A stretch of DNA of 64,000 bases from Rostratula benghalensis (taxonomy: Eukaryota; Chordata; Aves; Charadriiformes; Rostratulidae): contig VXAI01000021.1 of the NCBI GenBank assembly GCA_013399305.1, positions 2,315,464 to 2,379,463 on the forward strand, written 5' to 3'. A program made the translations under genes and the position numbers. Positions within the stretch are counted from its first letter, which is position 1. Each line of letters starts with the position of its first letter. The notes below the pieces were generated by a model. The model was not told where the DNA came from. It did no database searches and saw only the letters and a program-made list of their open reading frames with translations. This document shows positions 12,424 to 24,480 of this stretch, piece by piece.

Positions 12424-13008
12424 GAGAAAAGCCTGACTTCTGAAGATGTCCCTGAAGGGGACATAGAATGAATGAGTGATTGAGAGGTGTCCTGAGTGTA
12501 TCATAAAGCATGAAGGGACGAGAGCAGAGCTTAACATTAATGCTGCTGAGCTGAGTGACTCAGGAGGCTGCACAGTGATTGCAGGCTACACAAGACAATG
12601 ACCCTAGTGAGCAGTACAGCAGTGCCAGTGTAACTCTGGGAAGGTAAGAGTCAATGGCTCGAGACAGGAAGAAGAGGGAGAATAGTTACCTTTATGCTGT
12701 TCTTCAGTGAACTCTGCAGACAGGCAGTGCTGCTTTGCTATAACAGCTAGGAAATGGATGTGAGAGAACACTACTCTGCAGTTTATTTCTTGTTTAACAT
12801 GGAATAAGCCATTAGTCTGTGTCCCCTCTTGGTAGCACACAGATAATAATTAAGGACTTTGCTTTATAAAGTGGCAGAAACATAAAGCAGTAAGACTTCC
12901 TTCCATTTAAGTCCTTACACGCCACCTAAACCAGCTTAGTAAAGTGAACCATGTTTTTAATTTTAATTAGGCTTGTCCTAATGAATTCTTTTCCTGATTC
13001 TTTAAAGA

Positions 13009-13062
13009 AACCCTTGGAACATTTGACTGCAGTCTGCGGAGGACCATCATCACAACATGAGG
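13009..13062 (+). pseudogene. Possible IGSF22 exon fragment (Ig A strand)
   Basis: After an AG at 13007-13008 the sequence reads KPLEHLTAVCGG in one frame, resembling the KPL-x-DLTAV-x-GE opening of myosin-binding-protein-C-type Ig domains. The similarity ends within about 15 codons, and no clear donor follows. It lies at a suitable place between firmer relics. Weak evidence; it could be chance. Confidence 0.3.
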
Positions 13063-15557
13063 CTGGTACATATTTAATATCACTTTTATTTTGTGAATTA
13101 ATTTTGCAGTAGTATTATTGATGCTGTACACTTAAGTCTATGGTCCTCAGAGAAAGACACAAAGCTGTTAAGAGCAGGAAAAAAAGTTGGAAAACTGTCA
13201 GCATGGGCTGGAGGAGAACTTGAAAGTTAGGGTGTGGATTTTAGTGTCTGGTAGTATTTGAGATGGCCTCTTTTAGAAGTGTACCAGCTTTGATCTATGT
13301 CCAGGTGCCTTGCATGAGAAGAGCACCATTTGAAGACCGTTTTAAAATGAACTGCGTGGAATGAGGATAAAATTATAGTAGTGTGTCCTTAACAGGTTCA
13401 GTAATAACTGAATATTCAATTGGTAGGATGGCATGAATGAAACTTCAGGGGCCAAAAGAAGCTCACCTCTGAGGTCAAGCAGATTTTCTCATATGGAAGA
13501 TTGATCTGCCCTAGTGCCCATCCCTGACAGATAACTCTGTGAGGCTGTTCTCTTCCTAATAGCGGTGATTTTTTGGTGTCAGATGATGCCCCACAAACCC
13601 TGTCCTGGTGTATGGACTTAGATGGAGGTAACTCCATTGACGGTATTTTGGCCGTGTATTTCTCATTTTGTTTTCCCAAAACAGGCCAGAAGGAAGTGGT
13701 TTCCAAATGGCATCCCCAGCCCTGGGCTCTCCAGGTGTGCAGCGTGGAGTTGGTGGCCAGGGCTGAGTGTGGCTGGCACTGGGGAAGGAAGCCCTGGCTA
13801 CTGGAGGATGGGTACCAGGCCTGGTATGAGAGTGCCCCCTGTGGGCCATGGCCAGGGTGGTCTGAAGGGACAGTGTGGGGCAGGGGCCTCCTCTGACCAG
13901 TCCTCTGGCACAGAAACCACTTCTGTGGCACAGGTATGGACCCATGATATCCAGTCCACTAAACCTCTTTTGTTCTGAGGGCCTGTACGTTTTGATATGA
14001 GATCTCCCTGCCTTTAAGTACCTCCTTGGTGTTTGAAGTGCGCGGTCAACAATCATTCTGCACCGGGATTTCTTCTAGAGGCATTTGTGTGAGCAACATG
14101 GAGGTAAAGCCCATGGTGTTGTCAGTATAACGAAGGGCTGCAAAACCCTAGTGGGAATTTTTCTCCAAATAGCTACTGTGTGTGGGACTTGGCGTGGTTT
14201 TGATAAAGGGCTTTTGACTCATGACAAACAGATGGACAGATCAGACAAGAACGGATCTAATCCTTCCCAGTCTGCTGCAGCCTCAGTTTTACTAAGTTTT
14301 CAAAATTCTCCTTCCCAGTCTCCTGTAAAGATGCTTTCACATTTTCTAACTCATTTTCTCAGCCTGTAGACTTGCATACTTTCCCACAAGATTGGTTTCT
14401 CACCACCCACCCTTCTTCCTTTCCCAGGCTCTGATTTTCAGAATAATCAGCAAATGAATCCTTTGCATGCTAATGCACACCCTTTGTTACATGCCATGAG
14501 GTTCCATCTATGCGGATGCAACGATGCCACTGTCCATATAACACTGAATTCATTTTGTCTTTAGATCACAGCGCTTTTTGCCAGAGTAGGAGGTAGAAAT
14601 CCTGACCACTTAATCACCTTAGAAGAGTAAACACTGATCAGAGGATTCAGGGACAGGGTTGGAAATGGTGTTTGTTGCAATGTGTGGTGTTTCCTGCCTC
14701 AAACTTCTTGACAGATTACAGACATGAGAAGGGTCCAGAGAGCAAAGCAGGGAGCCATCCAGACTCTTCATTGACAGAACGGGAGAGGAGGTTGAAGGGA
14801 GTTAGGTGTTCAGAGCCAAAGGGACAGACAGTAGAGCAACAGTTGCTGTTGGAGGAAGCCACCCCCGGCTCCTTACTGCTCTTTAACAGGCATACACAAA
14901 CACTTGCAGAATCAGTCCTTCAACAGATCTCCTTACCTGTGCCTGTACCTGTACCATTTTACAGGCTTATTTATGTGCACGAGCAAAAGCTGTTCTTACT
15001 GCCTTTTTGTTCCCCAAGGGGAGAAAACTGAACAGTCGTACTAGTTGATTTTAAGTGACTAAGAATAGGTTTCTGTGTTTATAAATCAGTAATCAAGAAT
15101 TTTGGCCTGAGCCTTTACTTCAAACACTGTTGTCATGAGCAACAAGAAAAACACCTTTTCTGAAATTATATATAGAAATATATAAATATGTGTATTACTC
15201 AGCTCTTGGCAGCCAGATGGCGCCAGATGGACTTTCAGACTTGTCTGCTGCAGGGAAATGAGCCCCTGTCTGCTGACTGAAGGCAAGGTGGGTAGATACC
15301 AGTGCACAGGCAGCACCATAAACGCAGCCGTAGGGATGCTGTGGCTGCAGCACAGAATATTTATCATACCTGTGTTGCAATAAATACCCATTCACAGCAA
15401 ACCTTTGGTATAGGGAGGGTTGGTTTTCCCACATTAAAAAAAAAAATTAATGCCATTTTATAACTTTCAGCAGAAGATTATAGTTTCTAAATATGCATGT
15501 TGTGTGACAAAAATCAAAATAGGAAAAATACCAAATATGTTTAGGACCCGACTACTA

Positions 15558-15560
<3 letters not shown>

Positions 15561-15599
<39 letters not shown>
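15561..15599 (+). repeat. (GT)19 microsatellite
   Basis: An uninterrupted GT tract of about 39 bp in an intron of the IGSF22 relic. Long and pure, so likely length-polymorphic. Confidence 0.95.
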
Positions 15600-15602
<3 letters not shown>

Positions 15603-16102
15603 GACACCCTTATCATTTTCCCATATCACTCTAACAAATGAGGCATCATTTTCTTTAAAGCAGTACCTAACTTTGATTTCTACTGCCTTTATCATGATCA
15701 TAGATATTCCAGTGTGGTCTTAGGGAAGAACAGCACAAAGGGCTGCTTCTTGTGCCTTGCAAAACTTAAAAACTGCCTGGAGTCAAATCTCTAGGCCCTA
15801 GGGAAGCAAGGAGCTTTGGGGCTTGCTGTCTCCCAGAAATCCCTATTTTTCTGTTCAACTGAATAACTAAAGGAGCTCAGCAAGCTCCCTGTACAAGAAA
15901 CGTAATTAACTGCATCAAAATGTGCTGAATATTTTGAGCCTCCCCAAGAACTTTCACAAAATATAGGAGTCTCATATTAAAAACATGAAGGAGTGTATGA
16001 AGGGCCAAGCTTTGGACCATTTTTTCTGGGAACCTGCAGACACAGGAAAGGTGTCAAGCTATATTTGTAGCTGCAGCTTTCAGCTGTCTCTGTTCTTTCC
16101 AG

Positions 16103-16396
16103 ATTCTCCTGTTAATGAAGAATCCATCCTCGAGCTTTTTGCTGCTGACAGCGTTACTGTGAAGACTAAGCACACAGCGAGCATCAAGGTGCCTTTCCAG
16201 GTAAAGCCAATGCCCAAAGTCACATGGTTCAAAGATGTCATTGAGATGACAGAGGAAGAGAATGTGGTAATGGAGAAAGCCAGTGACTGTGTTACCCACA
16301 ATCAAAACCTGTGTGAGAGAAGACAGTGGAGCCATTATGCTGAATCTGAAAAACAACTGCGTCTCCACTTCTTGCAATACTTACCTTGACTTTGTT
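16103..16396 (+). pseudogene. IGSF22: IGSF22 exon relic: complete Ig domain with a frameshift
   Basis: The acceptor TGTTCTTTCCAG ends at 16102 and the entry phase is 1. The first frame reads DSPVNEESILELF, then KHTASIKVPFQVKPMPKVTW and FKDVIEM, an I-set B-C-C' region with its Trp. From about 16298 the homology continues in the next frame as TIKTCVREDSGAIMLNLKNN, the E-F-G region with the D-x-G motif. So a net one-base shift lies between about 16270 and 16298. In the original frame the exon runs on as unrelated residues to a stop near 16387. The downstream donor is degenerate (GTTAGT near 16396); the end is approximate. This is the best preserved Ig of the locus. Confidence 0.8.
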
Positions 16397-16674
16397 AGTA
16401 GGTCCTAAAGTAATCATTTTATAGCAGGTCAATCACTGTAGATATGTTTGGTTATAGACACCGTAATTCAGACTTTCTTTTTAAAAATCTGAGGGGCAAA
16501 CTCTGAGTTATCAAATCAAGTGATTCAAGACAGTTTAGTTTTGCTGTAATCTACACTGATTTACACTGTGATGGGATATGACCCTCTAAATAATAGCCCT
16601 CCATGTCACCTGGTCAGCCACTCACTGCAGACAAACTAAAACCCCCACAGGGAAAAGCAGAGTTTCAGTCACAC

Positions 16675-16900
16675 ATGGAAAATGTAAAATGGGATGGAAA
16701 GCACCCACAGGCAATGGAGGAAAGTAGGTGAGTCACTTCATCATTAAGAGGAAAATGTCTGGAGAAAAAAGCATGGATCAAAGCAGGGGTGGTGGAAAGC
16801 AGCTACACCATATTTGCCACAGACAAGGTGGAAGCAGGGAAAGCCCGATTCAGAATATGTGCCATCAACTCTGAGGGCCTCATCAAGCCCCAGAAACACA
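16675..16900 (+). pseudogene. IGSF22: IGSF22 exon relic: FN3 domain with stop and frameshift
   Basis: One frame reads MGWKAPTGNGGK, then TAG at 16725-16727, then VSHFIIKRKMSGEKSMD: the FN3 B-C-C' region (W-x-P, G-G, hydrophobic strand). After about 16765 the homology moves to the next frame, AWIKAGVVESSYTIFATDKV and then EAGKARFRICAINSEGL, the E-F-G region with the [FY]-R-[IV]-x-A-x-N motif. The stop replaces an expected Glu-like residue (GAG to TAG would suffice). Exon borders are not clear. It sits directly after the Ig exon, as FN3 domain C6 follows C5 in the family. Confidence 0.75.
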
Positions 16901-17905
16901 AGAAATTTTTGCTGGAGACCCTATTTGTGCTATTTCTAATGTGGTTTCACAGTCCTGCTCCCCATCATGCTTGTCCTCTTCCTCCTTGCTAGTCCCCAGA
17001 AGAACACTGTCCCCTGTGCTCCAGGGCATAAATTCCAAGGACAGAGCTTAGAAGCTGCTTTGTGCTGATAGCTAGGATCAAACAAATACCCAGGTCCTTT
17101 AGGTCCTTTCACTGCAAGTGTTTGTGGACTGAGAAACCCCTCGACATGGACTGGCCACAAGAGAGGACTGACTGACACACTGTTCTAGTGACAGTTACAT
17201 AAGCTTAGTGGGATGTGGCAGAAATGAAAAGTGGCTTTCTCTGGAAAATACTGTGGGGGAGGATGGAAGATAATTTAAAAGGGAATGCTTAAAAACATTT
17301 TGTTTTGTAGCCAAAAAGAAAATATGTCAGCCAAAACCTAACTTGGTTAGAAAACACTGCTGAACTATCTTCTGGGAGTTACAGCTTGGGTACCTCTTGT
17401 TCCTACTTTTCCTTTATGGACTGAGATCCCCAAGGAAAGGGGATTTGCAGTCCCTTGTCCCCAAGGCCAGAACACATCACAGAAGATACAGCACAAGCAG
17501 CAAGTCTTGCCCATTGAAACATTTCAAAAAGAGAATTGCTGAATTGAAGTAAATATGTCAGTTCTGACCTAAAACATTGCATTATTGTAGCAACTTGGAT
17601 TAGGGAAGGCATTTCTGAACCGCTCTGTAATGTGTTGTTCAAACTAAAGTAAGACAGAGTTCATTTTTTGAGCAAGTGCAAGAATTGAAGTGTTTCAACA
17701 TTTGAAATGACAAAGGGAAGTAGATGGCAAAGAGTCTTTAGAAAAAGGTTGTAGCCATGAATAAACCTTAACATTCAAGTTACCTTTCTTGACTTCTCAC
17801 TGTATTTACATACATATATATCTATACACACACAGAGCACATACGCACAACTTGGAGTCAATTAATTCTGATTGTGCTGCACTAATTTGATTTTCTTCTG
17901 CATAG

Positions 17906-18100
17906 AGCCTGTGAGACAGGTGGCTCAGCGTCAGGTTGTATTTGTCAGGAAAGAAGATGTCACCATTACCTGGAACTTCCCAGCCCATTGTGGAGGCACC
18001 CTGGTGCAAGGTTACCTCATTAAAAAAAAAAAAAAAAAAAAAAAAAACACTAAGAAAGGCAGCAATCTTTGTGTTCCAGTCACCAAGGAGACAGTCCAAG
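17906..18100 (+). pseudogene. IGSF22: IGSF22 exon relic: first half of a second FN3 domain with 26-A run
   Basis: The acceptor TTTTCTTCTGCATAG and donor GTAAGA (18101) are both good and both phase 1. The frame is open: EPVRQVAQRQVVFVRKEDV, TITWNFPAHCGG, TLVQGYLI, then a lysine run from A26 at 18022-18047, then KKGSNLCVPVTKETVQ. W-x-P, GG and GY-x-I are FN3 landmarks. A short Lys-rich C' strand is normal here, so the A run looks like local slippage expansion inside an exon and not a retroposon tail. Read alone the exon could pass as functional; its partner exon at 19184 is broken. Confidence 0.75.
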
Positions 18101-19183
18101 GTAAGACCAAGATTTTTATCTGTTTTATATAGGCAGAAGGAAAGTTAGATAAGCTTTGAAAGCAAAGCTAAGTATTGATTAATCAAGGAAAATGTCATCA
18201 TGCTATCTAGGAAGATACACATTTTGATATAAGCTGTTCAAAGTGAGATTTTCAGCCCTCAAATAGAAATGGCTTGATACCCATAGGCAACAAGTGGAGG
18301 GCAGAACCTCTGAAAGTCACACCTGCGGATTAGGCACCCACGGATGCCTGATTTCAGACATCTATATTTTACATTTCTTCCTACCTATATTTGACTTCTT
18401 TTCCCTGATTTAGACCAGAACTAAATTAAAGTAGTGACTGATTTTGTTGTATCCATCAGATAGCAACCATACGATCCATGCCTAGCACAGCTTGTAAAAC
18501 ACATGGGAGTGTTCCTATCAACAGCAGCAGCTGACTAATGAGACTTTTGCTTTTCCTTTTCTGTTAATATTTTGGTTCTTTTTTTGGATTCTTTCCTCCA
18601 TCTCTTTCAAAATGTTGGACTTTCATATTAATTAAGTTACAATCAGTCACACTATCCAAAAATACCATCCTTAAAGCACCATTATTACTCATGGTAAGTA
18701 ATGGAAACACTTTTAAAGGCCAGTTACTCAATTACTGAGGCTTTGTCCAAAACTGAATGGAGGTTTAACCTTCCTTGAAGGCTGGGTTGTGAAAGGCTTG
18801 GCCACTCTATTGAGTTTGTCACCTCATGGGCAATTCCACTGACATCAGTGGAGTAAAGCATGAAGATTTTTTTCCCCAATATGTATGAATATACAAGGCC
18901 ATAGACCATAATCTAGTGGAAAGCAAATTATGCATTTTTTCCCTCTTATTATATGCATCAACATTCCATATTGGGAATTCTCCACCTGGGAGACAGATAC
19001 AAAAATGGAGCAGACCATGAGGCTCTGTGAGCCCCTGAAATTCATATTGTTCTCCAGCAGTCTGTGAGCTGAAATTTCTTACTGGTTTATCTCAATCCAA
19101 AAGCAATTTTAAAAAATTGTGATGACTTGGGAACAATTTCATTGGTGATTAGAGAGTTGTGTAATTGTAACCTATGTCTTTAG

Positions 19184-19308
19184 GTACCAGATTCAAAGCG
19201 GATGGTTTTCTGGAGGTTACAGAAGGAGTTCCATGTGATATCTATGAACCCTGGAGGCCCTGGACTTCTCAGCATGCCCTCAGCCTCTCATTGCAAAGGA
19301 TCCCATCA
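19184..19308 (+). pseudogene. IGSF22: IGSF22 exon relic: second half of the second FN3 domain, two frameshifts
   Basis: The acceptor CTTTAG ends at 19183 and the phase agrees with the 17906 exon (VQ-G-TRFKADGFLEVTE). Homology then moves one frame to KEFHVISMNPGGPGLLSMPS (the FN3 F-G region) and once more to PQPLIAKDPI, the inter-domain tail seen in this family. The donor GTATGT is at 19309, phase 1 in the last frame. So two separate indels sit in 125 nt: one near 19225 and one near 19280. Confidence 0.75.
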
Positions 19309-19980
19309 GTATGTTTCTTTCACTCTTTAATCTCTAGTTTTCCTAAACACGTATGTGATGATCAGTTCTACACATTTATGACTGAAATCTGAGGAACTGT
19401 GACAAATCCCAGTCTGGCTTATTGTGTTTACAGCTTAACTGAAGATTTAATGCTGTTGGCTGTAAATGCAATTATAATATAAGTGCCTGGAAGCATGATA
19501 TTATTCACTTAAAATGTGTAACTATTAAGATAAGGATGTAGTAAGAGAGTCCCCCCTGTGCAGAATTGAGTATATGCAAACAGCAGAGATCAACATGATA
19601 AAGATGCTCTAAGGCATCTTTAGTGCTTAATGTTCACATATAGGTTGCCAAAGGCCCTAAAGTATGACAAAAAAAATAATTTCTCGTACATGTTACTATG
19701 CTCCTTTCGTCAGTCCCCCAAACAACCCTTTTAAAATAAAAGTACACTTTTGTGGAATTTGTAGAAGTTGCTTATATTATTTTATTTTAATACTGGATTT
19801 TTAGTAGTAAAGAATCTGTGCCTAATTCTGGACTGATCAAAATCACAGACACAGATCACAAGCTCCAGAGGAATTAGCCTCAGTAGCCTCAAAAGTGCTG
19901 AAATGGGCAGATTTTATTTTGTGCCAGTTATAGACAATTCTTTCCCTATATGCATTTTAAAAACAAAAGGCTGTCAGAGG

Positions 19981-20010
19981 CCATCAATAGATAGCTTAAA
20001 CTATTGATGG
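19981..20010. repeat. Perfect 10-bp inverted repeat (hairpin)
   Basis: CCATCAATAG and CTATTGATGG are perfect reverse complements around a 10-nt AT-rich loop. It lies in an intron of the IGSF22 relic and lacks a U-run typical of a terminator; function unknown. Confidence 0.8.
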
Positions 20011-20060
20011 ACTCTTGTATTAGGTACAGAGTGGGACTCAGTAGGTGCACATAATTTAGG

Positions 20061-20081
20061 AAAAAAAAAAAAAAAAAAAAA
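20061..20081 (+). repeat. Poly(A) run (21 A)
   Basis: A21 in an intron of the IGSF22 relic, 50 bp after a perfect 10-bp hairpin. No retroposon body recognised. Confidence 0.9.
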
Positions 20082-22047
20082 CACCTGGCCAAGTGTAGAA
20101 CTGGGTATACCTACAAAATGAGATAATTCTATGTACTGGACAAGAGCCTTGAGGTTAAATACTTACTCAGATGGGAAAGTACTCAGGTTCCTTTACATCA
20201 GAAGACAACACAAAAACAATTTAAAGCCTGAAGCTATGATTCTTCTCCTATTTGAAGACTTGCATTATTTCACATTAGGCCTAGGAGAGTATGTACTGTC
20301 CATATGTACCATATTCCTTATGACCCTGTGTGCTCATATGAGTGTTCTGTATAAAAATCATTATAAAAAAAAAAACATCAAGTTTGTCGTGGCTTGCTGC
20401 ACTGGCTGACTTTTTTGACTTGGGGAAGGCAGGGGAAGGTCACTGCATTTTAGCTGAGACTTTCAGAGCAGAATGTGAATTTGGATACACGATTCTCTTC
20501 ATTTGATTAAAAACATACACATGTATTTTGATGTTCCATCTTTTGCTTTTCTTACATATTATGGAGATCTAGCTAGACTGCTGCAAGGTGCAATAGAGAG
20601 CAAAAAGAAAGATCTGTATTTTTTAAAATTACTATTAATTAGAGATACTGTAATCTTTGGCAAAAGAACATGAAAGAACATTATTCGTTCTTTTTTTACT
20701 AGAATTAGGAAGCACATTCACTAATCCAGTCAGGTCCAGATAGCTCCTGTCCACTTTACACAGGACCATAAGAGGAATTTATTATACAAGAAGAGACACC
20801 AGGCACTCAAAGCCATACAGGACTGATTATTGGAAATCTACTGCAGAGCTCACCAGCCAGCTAGGAAGAGACAGAAGCAAATCTTTAATGCTAGACACCT
20901 CTCCCGAACACATGTGGAGAGTGAGTGGTGGTCAGTGTTCATAGAAGGTGCCTTTTCCAAGCTGAATTCATATGGCCTCATGTCAAATATTGTGACAATT
21001 TCTCTTAAATGGCCAACCTTGGGACAGGGCCTACATTCATGTGCTGTTTAAGGAACTGCATTGTTTTGATGGGCAAAATTTGCACTGTGTTTAAATACTA
21101 TTGGAGGTCATGCTTCAAAGACTCTAGTTATGTCTTGAGAATGAAAGTATCGTGACAGGCCATGAAATCCCCAGGTAGCTTATTGTTTGAGGTAGCAAAG
21201 TATTTAAATCTTTATTGGTTAGGATTTACAATTGCTTGATTATTAATTAGGAAATTCAGACTTTTTATATCTAAGATACTCCCGTGTAACAAAGCATGGT
21301 GCTGACTGCCCTCAGTAGCAGTAGTGCCAGCAAGAAAAGATGCATGATTCTTGAGTCATGTTATATGGCACTGATTCCTGTAGAGTAGAGGGACATTTAG
21401 CCTTGATTGAGGAAGTCTTAGAGGACAACATCCAGGTGACCAATACAAAAATAGTTTTTTCTCTTTTCACTCTCCACTTTGGAACTACACAACCAGTCAG
21501 TGCAGCACACCTTTGTGACCACATCTCCAAATATAGAAACTCCCCAAAATCCCAGAGAGACTGCCAGCTCCAAACAAACTTATTTGGTGTCAAATGGCAA
21601 CCAGCAATACTGTACTGAAGAGTATAAGAAGTTCTATAAGAACAGACATTATGCAAAATTATTTGTTTCAGAAGGTAGACAGTAAAATCGTCTAATGAGC
21701 CATTAAAGCTACCTATTCTTTTTCTTTGTTCTCATTCACATTTTACATTAACTATTTTTAAATGTTCCTGTTCCACCTTCCTCACCTGAAATTGTCCTGA
21801 ACAGATGCTCTTCATCTAAGCTATGGAATGCTGAGGCATTAATGTTTCTTTTCTGGTGGTACAGGTGTTTGGAAAAGAGCTGGCAACATTGCAACCCATG
21901 CACATAGCTGGCTGCTGAAATAGTTTGGAGGTTTCTTCCTCCAGTCGCAGTCATTCATTCATTTCTCCATGCATGACCCAAGAGTCTGAAGAATAGCTTT
22001 ACTTCTCTGTGCAATCTCTCACTCTTTTAATTTTTAAATTTCTTTTC

Positions 22048-22106
22048 TTTGTTTTTCTTGTATCTCTCCCCTCCCCCCACTCCCACTCCACCCCACCCCA
22101 CCCCCT
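22048..22106 (+). repeat. Long pyrimidine tract before an IGSF22 exon relic
   Basis: Nearly pure C/T (with CCCCA units) for about 59 bp, ending in the CTAG acceptor of the 22109 relic. Partly a splice polypyrimidine tract, partly a C-rich simple-sequence expansion. Confidence 0.7.
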
Positions 22107-22108
22107 AG

Positions 22109-22262
22109 ATTTCATGTGACTGTGAGGCTGAAGAGCCACATGGTGGTTCATGCTGGGGCAGCACCATGCATTCATACACCTTGCCCTGTCAGTGGAGAAA
22201 TCCTACAATTAGAGATTTCGTGGACACATAATGAAATGCAGCTGCAGGGCTATGGTGGCTGT
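22109..22262 (+). pseudogene. IGSF22: IGSF22 exon relic: start of an Ig domain after the FN3 pair
   Basis: A long pyrimidine tract (22048-22106) ends in CTAG at 22108. The frame reads FHVTVRLKSHMVVHAGAAPC, then IHTPCPVSGE and, after slightly altered spacing, ISWTHNEMQLQGYG. The A'-B strands (VVHAG-A) and the C strand with Trp match the I-set domain in the C8 position. The entry phase that keeps this frame is 2, whereas the upstream donor is phase 1, so a small indel near the exon start is likely. No clear donor is seen; the end is approximate. Confidence 0.6.
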
Positions 22263-23084
22263 AGTTCCCCTTTGGCCTTTATCACATGAGCTGTTACTTT
22301 GGTTGAAAAGAAATTGACTATTGGAGAAAACTTACACGGTGCTTCAGTTCCATGTAATCCTGTAGAACTGCTCACTACTTTTATGGCTAGTCTTTTTATC
22401 AACCTCCCTTTGGTAGTTAGGGTAGGGAGAATTCTGTGTACGCGAGCTTGTCAGCTGCCCAATCCAGCCTCCTGCAGCTGGAGCAAAGGTGTTCAGCAAA
22501 CCATAAAATACTGGGAGGCTCTCTGATTCATCACAAGAAGCTGAATTTTTGAGCATGCAACTACAGCTCATGCTAACTGAAGTGAAATCATTGTTGATTA
22601 AACCTCGAGTGACCTAGGGGAGCGATCAGGTTGTAAAGACAACACTTGAGGTCCTAACACTGTCCTTTCTGAGGTGCAAGTTCTATTAACATGGAAGTTG
22701 AGGTCATTTCTGTAGAGGCTAAGGGCAATTTCTGTGCTTTGGGGTTTTTTTGAGCCTAGACTTCTGCACAAGCTGAGGCTCTACAGTACCTTGCAGAATC
22801 AGCCCCAGTGTAAGAATATCTCAGTCTAAATTGTACAAGTGTATCTGTATCACAACAGCTGTTTCCTCTCTGCTTTCAAGATCATTCAACTAATGAAGGT
22901 GAGGTTTATGTGGCATCTCCCAAGCCATGCCAGTTCTAGGCACTTTTCCATTGTCGTTACAGCTCGAAGAAATCTCTAGGACTGCTGTTCTTGAAATATT
23001 TTTCTGTCAGGCTGATCATGTAGGAGTGGCTCCTGTAGACACAGATGTCCCTCTGTGCTCAATGATATGGTTTGTTTTATTGCC

Positions 23085-23180
23085 ACCCAAGTCAGGAAGC
23101 AGAATGTCACAGCTGCATGTTTGTCTGGAATGGAGCTCACCACCACCATCAGCAACGTGGCAAAAAAGAAAGGATACCAA
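23085..23180 (+). pseudogene. Possible IGSF22 fragment: E-F strands of the same Ig domain
   Basis: One frame contains SGMELTTTISNVAKK, resembling the I-set E strand and E-F turn (L-T-x-I-x-N-V-x-K). It lacks the following D-x-G-x-Y motif and clear splice sites. Position between the 22109 and 24763 relics fits. The FN3 domain expected after it (C9 position) was not found. Confidence 0.3.
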
Positions 23181-24294
23181 GAAGAGGGAGGGCAAGAATT
23201 ATTCCCAGTCCTTATCCACAGCACCAAATGATCCTCAAAAATAGTTACAGAGAAGCCTTTTACAACATTCAAATATAAGTTGCAGGGACAGCACAGAGCA
23301 AACGAGCATTTCGGACACCTCTGGGTATCAACAGGAGGTGTTCCTCTGCTGATAGAAATTTCACACAATTTCTATATCAATACTAGAGTTGGGAAGGTTG
23401 TTTTTTCTTGGGAAAATAAAATAATTATTCCAATCATACATTCCTCTTATCCAAAAAAATGCCACAGGAGGGATCCAAAACACTGTTTCCACTCAAAGGG
23501 CAAAAGACTCCCTAGTCAGAGAGGCAATATATTAAAACAACAGAATAATACACTAAAATGAATAATCAAGTGTCACACTGCATATTTGTATGTAACAATT
23601 GCCTTCCTTGATCAATGTAATTAGACCATAGGCATGTTACTTCAGTTATTTATGCAGCTGAGAAGAGCACTTCCAGTTATGTGGCTGTAGCCATGTTCCT
23701 GTATGGAAGTACTCTAGGCCTGGACCTTACAGAGTCTAAAATAACTACAGTAACTTCTGTATATGTAGGTGAGTATAAAAGAGTAATAAATGGAGGAAAA
23801 GCTAGGTTGGTTGTGCCTTCCATTACATTCCCTTGGTAACAGCCTGCTTGTCTACAGGCAGGACGGCAGGACACAAGCAGACGTGAATTGTTTTCCTATT
23901 TTTCATTATAAATGGCAAGTCACAAGGTTTATTTGCACAAACGTGAGAGATGATAGGAAAACTCTAAAGGATAAGGAAGAGATACAGCAGTTTTCTGAGA
24001 ATGTGATCTCATAATAGAGTTTTGCCATACAGTGCTACTTTTAGGTTCCAGTGGATTTACCTGACAGGACCCCATGCTGATGCAAAAGGAGAACATAAAG
24101 GCTTCAAGAAATGTGTTTAAATACAGGCTGAAAATGGAAGATTTGCATTGGACAGCGGAAATTAAATTGCACATGCAGCTCCCCTTGATTCCCCCAGAGC
24201 ATTTTGTAGACTATTATTGCCTCAGAGCAATGCCATCAAAGCAATAAGCCTTTCTTTACAAGATCACCTGCTTTGGTTTATAATTGGGTGTAAT

Positions 24295-24480
24295 TTAATC
24301 ATGCATTTCTAAAGTGCCTTGGGAGCCAAATATCCAAAAGCACTTTACAGTTTAATGGCATTAGTGAAAGAAGGCGTCGATATATCTCCATAGAGCAAAA
24401 ACATGACACCTTATTTACAGATCAAGAAACAAAGAAATTAATTGCTTGCTTACAGTTGCATAGGAGATTATTGGGAAAAA
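24295..24480 (+). mobile_element. MIR-like SINE fragment inside the IGSF22 locus
   Basis: The sequence has CTAAAGTGCCTTGGGAGCC, AAAAGCACTTTACAGTTTAA, then TTATTTACAGATCAAGAAAC and a weak copy of the following gttaagtgacttgc block. The order suits a MIR-like element. It is strongly diverged and just upstream of the last Ig relic. Confidence 0.4.

Noticed and set aside
13416..14056. Overlapping open frames of 107-171 codons on both strands
   Set aside because: Composition-driven: no protein-like motif or splice signals, and no match to an Ig or FN3 pattern.
18022..18047. A26 run as the tail of a processed retrocopy
   Set aside because: It lies between two halves of one FN3 exon with the frame continuing on both sides and intact splice sites, so it is internal expansion and not a retroposon tail.
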